Source of the DNA: Acidobacteriaceae bacterium
GTDB taxonomy: Bacteria; Acidobacteriota; Terriglobia; Terriglobales; Acidobacteriaceae
Length of the DNA: 9,704 nt
Assembly (NCBI GenBank): GCA_003135495.1
Contig: PLBX01000385.1
Span: 3,658 to 13,361, forward strand
Direction: 5' to 3'
This document shows, piece after piece, positions 6,187-9,704 of this stretch. A program made the translations under genes and the position numbers. Under the pieces are notes generated by a model. It searched no databases. It was not told where the DNA came from and worked only from the letters and a program-made list of their open reading frames with translations. Within the stretch, counting starts at the first letter, position 1. Each line of letters begins with the position of its first letter.

Positions 6187-6849
6187 CTAGTGCGCTAGCG
6201 GTTGGTTGCCGCCCAGCAGCAGGCCAATTCCACCGCGTCTCCGCAATTCCGAGAGCAGGGCCATGGCAGCGTTCAGATACGTTTTATTGCTGTCGGAGGT
6301 GTCGGCCCAAACCGCTTCGTACACGATCTTCGCGGCCTCTTTACTGTCCATGTGCAGGGCAGCTTCCATGCGGTCGGCCTGTTGCCGCACATCGCTATAA
6401 CAGCTGTGGCAAACGGCGGCTGGTTCGGTGGCTCCACTGTGCTGATGGTCGAGAACGCAGCGGAAGGTCGCTTCGGGATTGATCTGGGTATGGGAAGCGA
6501 AGGCTTGGGACTTGAGTTCTTTAAGAAAACGCTCACGCTCGTCATCCTGTGCCGGAGTCGCTTGCTGCGCCGCAACTCGTACCGGAGCCGTGGTGTGCAT
6601 CACAGGAGCGGACGGTGACACGCGATCCGGCGACTTGCAGATGGGGCAGGCGTTCATGTCAGAAGGGTAATACGCATGGCAGCGGGAGCAGGGCAGTCCG
6701 TAGCCCACCGTTTTCTTGTCCGCCACCGAGACCCGCGCGGGCGAAACTGGAGCCACCGGCGCTGCAGGAGGCATGCGTTGCTCGGAAGTTGACACAACGG
6801 CAGGGCTAACGGACTTTTCGCGGGCTTGCTTGGCGCCAGTGGTTTCCAT
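6187..6849 (-). CDS. Zinc-ribbon protein of unknown function
   Basis: A 220-residue protein I do not recognise. Residues 1-47 are Ala/Pro/Val-rich and probably disordered. A zinc ribbon follows with C54xxC57 and C68xxC71 (CSRCHAYYPSDMNACPIC). A second Ala/Pro-rich linker (about 78-102) leads to a helical segment. A second likely metal site is C131, H135/H137 and C147xxC150. The last 60 residues, with VYEAVWADTSDSNKTYLNAA, look alpha-helical. There is no signal peptide or membrane segment, so it is presumably cytoplasmic. Two separate Cys clusters joined by disordered linkers suggest a protein- or nucleic-acid-binding adaptor, but no function can be assigned. An AGGGGA ribosome-binding site lies about seven bases before the ATG. 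It stands between the TPR gene and msrB on the same strand. Confidence 0.82.
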   Translation of the reverse strand: METTGAKQAREKSVSPAVVSTSEQRMPPAAPVAPVSPARVSVADKKTVGYGLPCSRCHAYYPSDMNACPICKSPDRVSPSAPVMHTTAPVRVAAQQATPAQDDERERFLKELKSQAFASHTQINPEATFRCVLDHQHSGATEPAAVCHSCYSDVRQQADRMEAALHMDSKEAAKIVYEAVWADTSDSNKTYLNAAMALLSELRRRGGIGLLLGGNQPLAH

Positions 6850-6882
6850 GATCTTCCCCTAACTACATTCTCTAATTGGTAT

Positions 6883-6897
6883 TGCGCTGGTAGCGCA
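6883..6897. repeat. Dyad TGCGCT-GGT-AGCGCA upstream of the zinc-ribbon gene
   Basis: A 6-bp perfect inverted repeat with a 3-bp centre, 33 bp upstream of the zinc-ribbon start codon. It would lie in the leader or promoter of that gene and could be an operator. A more distal TAATATAG stretch (minus strand, around 6942-6950) could be a -10 region, but no good -35 accompanies it. Confidence 0.25.
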
Positions 6898-7003
6898 GAT
6901 ATCGTCGGCAGTACCTTGGGACGCGCCCTTTTTCTGTATCTATATTAGGTTCGTTACCGTCCGAAAACGAAGTACGTCAGTGCATACCAAACGGTGTCCT
7001 ATA

Positions 7004-7027
7004 GTGCAGTCTGCTCGTGCAGTCTGC
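7004..7027. repeat. 11-bp exact direct repeat after the TPR gene
   Basis: GTGCAGTCTGC is present at 7004-7014 and again at 7017-7027, separated by two bases (13-bp period, slightly more than one helical turn). It begins 6 bp past the stop codon of the minus-strand TPR gene and 155 bp upstream of the zinc-ribbon gene, so it could be a tandem protein-binding site for that gene. No terminator hairpin is seen here. Confidence 0.55.
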
Positions 7028-7033
7028 CTTAGG

Positions 7034-8563
7034 TCACTTCGAGTTCGAGATCAAGCGAACAACTTCCTGCATGCGGGCCCGGTAAAGGTTTTGGCTTGGA
7101 TCCATGCGAGAAGCGATTTCGAGCTCTCCAAGAGCCTCTTCATACTGATGAACAGCCATCAGGCATGCCGCAAGCGAGTAATGATTCTGGGCGCTCGGCT
7201 CAAGCCGAAGCGCTTCTCGAAATTCTTTCTCAGCCTCTGGCAGTTGCTGCGTATTCACGAGCGCGGTTCCAAGGTAGTGGTGCCCCAGGCTGGATTCGGG
7301 ATTCAGCGCAACCGCCTGGCGCAGAATGTCAACCGCTTCCTGGTCCTTGCCCTCAAGCAACAAAGCCTGCCCAAGAACGCGATGCTCGGCCGCTCCGGCC
7401 GGATTAGAGGCAATGGCGGCCCGCAATTCACGAACCGCGGATGGATAATCGCGTTTCGACATGTAAGCGCGCGCCAGGCAATTGTGCCCGCCATCCCACT
7501 CCGGACTTTGCTGGAAGAGATCTTTAAACTCCGTAATGGCGCTATCGAACTCTTCCTTGTCGCAAAGGGTATTTCCGAGGTTGTTGCGAACGCTGGCTTC
7601 CTGTGGATTCAAACGCTTCGCGGCGCGATACTCCGCAATCGCTTCGTCAAGTTTGCCCTGATCGTGCAGGACAACGCCCAGGTTGCTGTGAGCCTCCCAG
7701 AAATCGGGACGCATAAAGATGGCATGGCGATAGGCGATAGCCGCGCGCCGCAAATCCCCCTTATCGCGTTGCGTAATGCCCATGTCGAAGTAGACGTCAG
7801 CGTTAGCCGGCGAGTCGGCCGGCTCGCGCAGAAGCGCTTCATCGAAGGCATGGAGAGCGGCATCGTAGTGCCCGTCAGCGTAGAGTGCCAGACCCAGATA
7901 TCGATAAGCCTCAGCATTCGCAGGATCGATGCTCAGGGCTGTGCGGGCTTCGGCAAGCGCCGAATCGGAGTCTTCCGTCCGGTAAAAAAGGTAGGAAAGC
8001 TGGCTGTGAGTTTCCGGCGAACCGGGCGCCAGTCCCGAAGATTCCATGAATTCATCGAGCGCTTCGTCGAACCGGTCTTGCCGCCGCAAGACGGTTCCGA
8101 GAACAAAATGCAGCAAAGCAATATTTGAGGGCGGGGCAGCAGCGTCGGGACGCATCAGGGTGCGAAGCTTGTCTTCGGCGCTGTCAAAATTCTTGACGTG
8201 AACCAAAATTGCGACCTGCGCCGCGCTGCTATTTGTGCAAGAGCCGTCGGCTGATTTTTCGCCCGTGTTTCGATTCGAATTCGTCTTGGCGTCCGGGCGA
8301 ATGAGGCTCGCTATCAAAGCCGCATCCGCTCCCGCCTTTTGCAATGTGCGTGTGCACTGCAAGTACGGGTGGCAGGAAAATTTTTGGCCTGCATCCTGAT
8401 TGGTGTTCAAAGACTGGTTTAAACGCTGGATACGGGCACTAGAAATGCCTCCCGCCAGCCACCAGAACACAGGATCGCAGTTTGAAGCTCGCGACACCTG
8501 CTCAGCCTGCAAGGTACTGACCGCCAGTAGCAGTAAAAGCGATTTAAAGATGCAGTTCTTCAC
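7034..8563 (-). CDS. Secreted TPR-repeat protein
   Basis: A 509-residue exported protein built mostly of tetratricopeptide repeats, which form a helical superhelix for protein-protein contacts. From the GTG start chosen here, the N-terminus is a signal peptide (Lys-Asn, then a leucine-rich core, then an Ala cleavage site, LQA before EQ). A segment of about 120 residues follows with GGISSARI and GADAALIASLIR, like the N-terminal module seen in acidobacterial secreted TPR proteins but with six extra cysteines. Ten consecutive TPR units run from about residue 145 to 500. No enzymatic domain is seen. The start is set at GTG 8563 because GGAGG lies four bases upstream and the signal peptide begins there. 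An upstream in-frame ATG at 8638 would add 25 residues with no signal-peptide character. The gene is divergent from tatA. Its partners and role are unknown. Confidence 0.88.
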   Translation of the reverse strand: MKNCIFKSLLLLLAVSTLQAEQVSRASNCDPVFWWLAGGISSARIQRLNQSLNTNQDAGQKFSCHPYLQCTRTLQKAGADAALIASLIRPDAKTNSNRNTGEKSADGSCTNSSAAQVAILVHVKNFDSAEDKLRTLMRPDAAAPPSNIALLHFVLGTVLRRQDRFDEALDEFMESSGLAPGSPETHSQLSYLFYRTEDSDSALAEARTALSIDPANAEAYRYLGLALYADGHYDAALHAFDEALLREPADSPANADVYFDMGITQRDKGDLRRAAIAYRHAIFMRPDFWEAHSNLGVVLHDQGKLDEAIAEYRAAKRLNPQEASVRNNLGNTLCDKEEFDSAITEFKDLFQQSPEWDGGHNCLARAYMSKRDYPSAVRELRAAIASNPAGAAEHRVLGQALLLEGKDQEAVDILRQAVALNPESSLGHHYLGTALVNTQQLPEAEKEFREALRLEPSAQNHYSLAACLMAVHQYEEALGELEIASRMDPSQNLYRARMQEVVRLISNSK

Positions 8564-8567
8564 GAAG

Positions 8568-8572
8568 CCTCC
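8568..8572 (-). promoter_or_regulatory. Ribosome-binding site deciding the TPR gene start
   Basis: GGAGG on the minus strand, four bases before a GTG codon. It selects the GTG at 8563 over the ATG at 8638 and places the signal peptide exactly at the N-terminus. Confidence 0.7.
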
Positions 8573-8799
8573 GACGGTTGTGGCGGTTTGTCTCGCAGGA
8601 AACGCCTTAAGACCAAAATAGTCCGCCCGACGTTCCACCGATAGGTCACGGTAGTAATTCGGGGTGCATGGATGCAGGCGCAGGGACTGGCGTCACAACC
8701 GGTGGACCTGTGAGATTGGCCGGTACGCCAAGATCGATTGCGGTACACTAGGACTGGCTATCGTGCCCGGTAACTCCCAACCGGCGTGTTGGAGGCATT

Positions 8800-9042
8800 A
8801 TGTTTGAAGGTCTATTTCAACCAATGCATCTGCTGATCATCTTCTTCATTGCATTGCTGATTTTTGGCCCTAAGAAGTTGCCCGAGTTGGGTAAGGGACT
8901 GGGAGATGGCATCCGCGCGCTCAAGCAAGGGATGAAGGACCACGATACCAAGGCCGATATTAAGCCGGAAGCGACACCCGCTGTCGCGCCCGAGAATAAG
9001 CCTGTAATAACGCCTGAAAACAATCCCGAGAATAAGGCCTGA
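8800..9042 (+). CDS. tatA: Sec-independent protein translocase subunit TatA
   Basis: An 80-residue TatA/E family protein, which oligomerises to form the translocation element that carries folded proteins across the inner membrane together with TatBC. Features seen are a short N-terminus, one hydrophobic helix (about 9-23), the FGP hinge (22-24) followed by KKLPELGKGLGDGIRALKQG, which forms the amphipathic helix, and a charged flexible tail. The tail contains PENK-type repeats (PENKP, PENNPENKA). The N-terminus ends the membrane-entry motif with QPMH rather than the Glu typical of TatB, which supports a TatA assignment. GGAGG lies four bases before the ATG. No tatB or tatC is adjacent, so the partners must be encoded elsewhere. 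It is divergent from the secreted TPR gene. Confidence 0.95.
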   Translation: MFEGLFQPMHLLIIFFIALLIFGPKKLPELGKGLGDGIRALKQGMKDHDTKADIKPEATPAVAPENKPVITPENNPENKA

Positions 9043-9077
9043 CAGCCCGGCGGCCTTTTGAATGCCTCTAACATCTT

Positions 9078-9121
9078 AAGCCGCGACCGCCAAATAAGGC
9101 GCTGACCAAATTAAGCGGCTT
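9078..9121. repeat. Nested inverted repeats after tatA
   Basis: AAGCCGC (9078-9084) pairs with GCGGCTT (9115-9121), and inside it CGCC (9088-9091) pairs with GGCG (9098-9101). A short T4 stretch (9128-9131) follows after several bases. It could be a weak terminator or transcript-end structure of tatA. The long loop and poor T-run keep confidence low. Confidence 0.3.
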
Positions 9122-9196
9122 GGTGAATTTTCCATCTAAATTCCAGTTTTCCCCGATGTTGTTACAACCTTCCAGCGGAAATCCCATTCTATGTTC

Positions 9197-9217
9197 AGTC
9201 ACTTTTTTGAGTCACTT
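9197..9217 (+). repeat. Direct repeat AGTCACTT x2 before the DUF481 gene
   Basis: AGTCACTT occurs at 9197-9204 and 9210-9217 (13-bp period) and abuts the CGGAGG ribosome-binding site of the next gene. At this position it would lie in the leader and might affect translation. It may be chance. Confidence 0.4.
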
Positions 9218-9223
9218 CGGAGG
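9218..9223 (+). promoter_or_regulatory. Ribosome-binding site of the DUF481 gene
   Basis: CGGAGG lies five bases before the in-frame GTG at 9229 and eleven before the ATG at 9235. The 4-5 base spacing matches that of the TPR and tatA genes in this window and favours the GTG start. Confidence 0.6.
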
Positions 9224-9228
9224 CTTTT

Positions 9229-9704
9229 GTGCGTATGAAATTTGTGGCAGGTCTGCTCCTGCTGTTAGCGATTCCCGTTCTTGCCGATCAGGTCGTCCTC
9301 AAAAATGGTGATCGCTTGACTGGATCCGTCAGCAAGTCAGACGGCAAGGTAGTTGTCATCAAAACCGATTATGCCGGAGAAGTCACGGTTAAGTTCGATG
9401 CCATCGAAAGCATAAAAGCGTCCGGCAACATTACCGTTGGATTGGGAAAGAGGACAGTCGTCGGAGATTCAGTGACCGTGAAGGGCGACGAACTCGTTGT
9501 GGCGACTAAGACCGGCCCGGTCGAAGCTCCCAAGTCATCCGTTACCGCGCTGCGCGGCCCTGAAGCGGAGACAGCGTACGAAAAGAGCCTGCATCCCGGG
9601 CTTCTTCAGGGCTGGAACGGCGGCCTGAATCTGGGATTCGCCTTGACCCGCGGCAACAGCGAGACCAAAGATCTCAACATCGCCTTCAATGCCGTCCGCA
9701 CCGG
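9229..9704 (+). CDS. DUF481 (YdiY-like) outer-membrane protein, 5' part only
   Basis: The N-terminal 158 residues of an exported protein cut by the window end. It begins with a signal peptide (lysine/arginine, a run of leucines, then VLA before DQ). Next comes a small beta-rich region with VVLKNGDRLTGSV and FDAIESI, a pattern common in front of DUF481 domains in Acidobacteriota. From about residue 127 the sequence GWNGGLNLGFALTRGNSETKD matches the opening of DUF481, a predicted outer-membrane beta-barrel of salt-inducible YdiY-type proteins whose function is poorly known. The start is GTG 9229 by ribosome-binding-site spacing; ATG 9235, two codons later, is the alternative. It follows tatA on the same strand after 186 bp. 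Confidence 0.87.
   Translation, partial: MRMKFVAGLLLLLAIPVLADQVVLKNGDRLTGSVSKSDGKVVVIKTDYAGEVTVKFDAIESIKASGNITVGLGKRTVVGDSVTVKGDELVVATKTGPVEAPKSSVTALRGPEAETAYEKSLHPGLLQGWNGGLNLGFALTRGNSETKDLNIAFNAVRT

Noticed and set aside
6186..6199. GCTAG-TGCG-CTAGC hairpin at the zinc-ribbon stop codon
   Set aside because: The stem is only 5 bp, it overlaps the stop codon and no T-run follows; not supported as a terminator.
6980..8128. Open frame of 382 codons on the plus strand
   Set aside because: It lies entirely antisense to the ten-repeat TPR gene, has no ribosome-binding site or recognisable domain, and is explained by the codon bias of the real gene.
8639..8799. Promoter search between the TPR gene and tatA
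   Set aside because: Short dyads (for example TGCAT-GG-ATGCA at 8665-8676) and a TACACT hexamer exist, but no -35/-10 pair with acceptable spacing was found on either strand.
9120..9311. Open frame of 63 codons overlapping the DUF481 start
   Set aside because: It is out of frame with the clear signal peptide and DUF481 sequence and has no ribosome-binding site.

Overview
This 9.7 kb chromosomal window most likely comes from an Acidobacteriota genome of the Terriglobia/Koribacter type. That placement is inferred from the gene content: bactofilin, a DUF481 outer-membrane protein, a secreted TPR protein with a 'GGISSARI'-type N-terminus, and large c-di-GMP proteins. Moderate-to-high GC and GGAGGC-type ribosome-binding sites fit it, but no phylogenetic marker gene is present to prove it. 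There are eight protein genes and no RNA genes, insertion sequences or CRISPR arrays.

Left part (1-5629): a membrane-anchored HD-GYP/GAF/GGDEF protein (minus) is transcribed divergently from a sigma-54-type activator (plus) that carries an extra C-terminal PilZ domain. About 470 bp of gene-free DNA separates them. It holds two short palindromes, a 7-bp stem-loop and a sigma-54-like -24/-12 element facing the c-di-GMP enzyme. A bactofilin gene follows the activator on the same strand and ends at two tandem perfect hairpins plus a T-run. The layout suggests a c-di-GMP module: an enzyme with intact synthase and hydrolase motifs, a PilZ-bearing transcription factor, and possibly a cytoskeletal target. 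The regulatory wiring is inference.

Middle part (5630-8563, minus strand): methionine sulfoxide reductase B, then a cysteine-rich zinc-ribbon protein of unknown function, then a secreted protein with ten TPR repeats. The gaps between them (134 and 184 bp) contain small direct repeats and could allow separate transcription.

Right part (8639-9704, plus strand): a stand-alone tatA (Tat translocase pore subunit) and the beginning of a DUF481 outer-membrane beta-barrel protein cut by the window end.

The most notable feature is the divergent c-di-GMP enzyme / NtrC-type-PilZ regulator pair. No clearly new defence or mobile system was seen.
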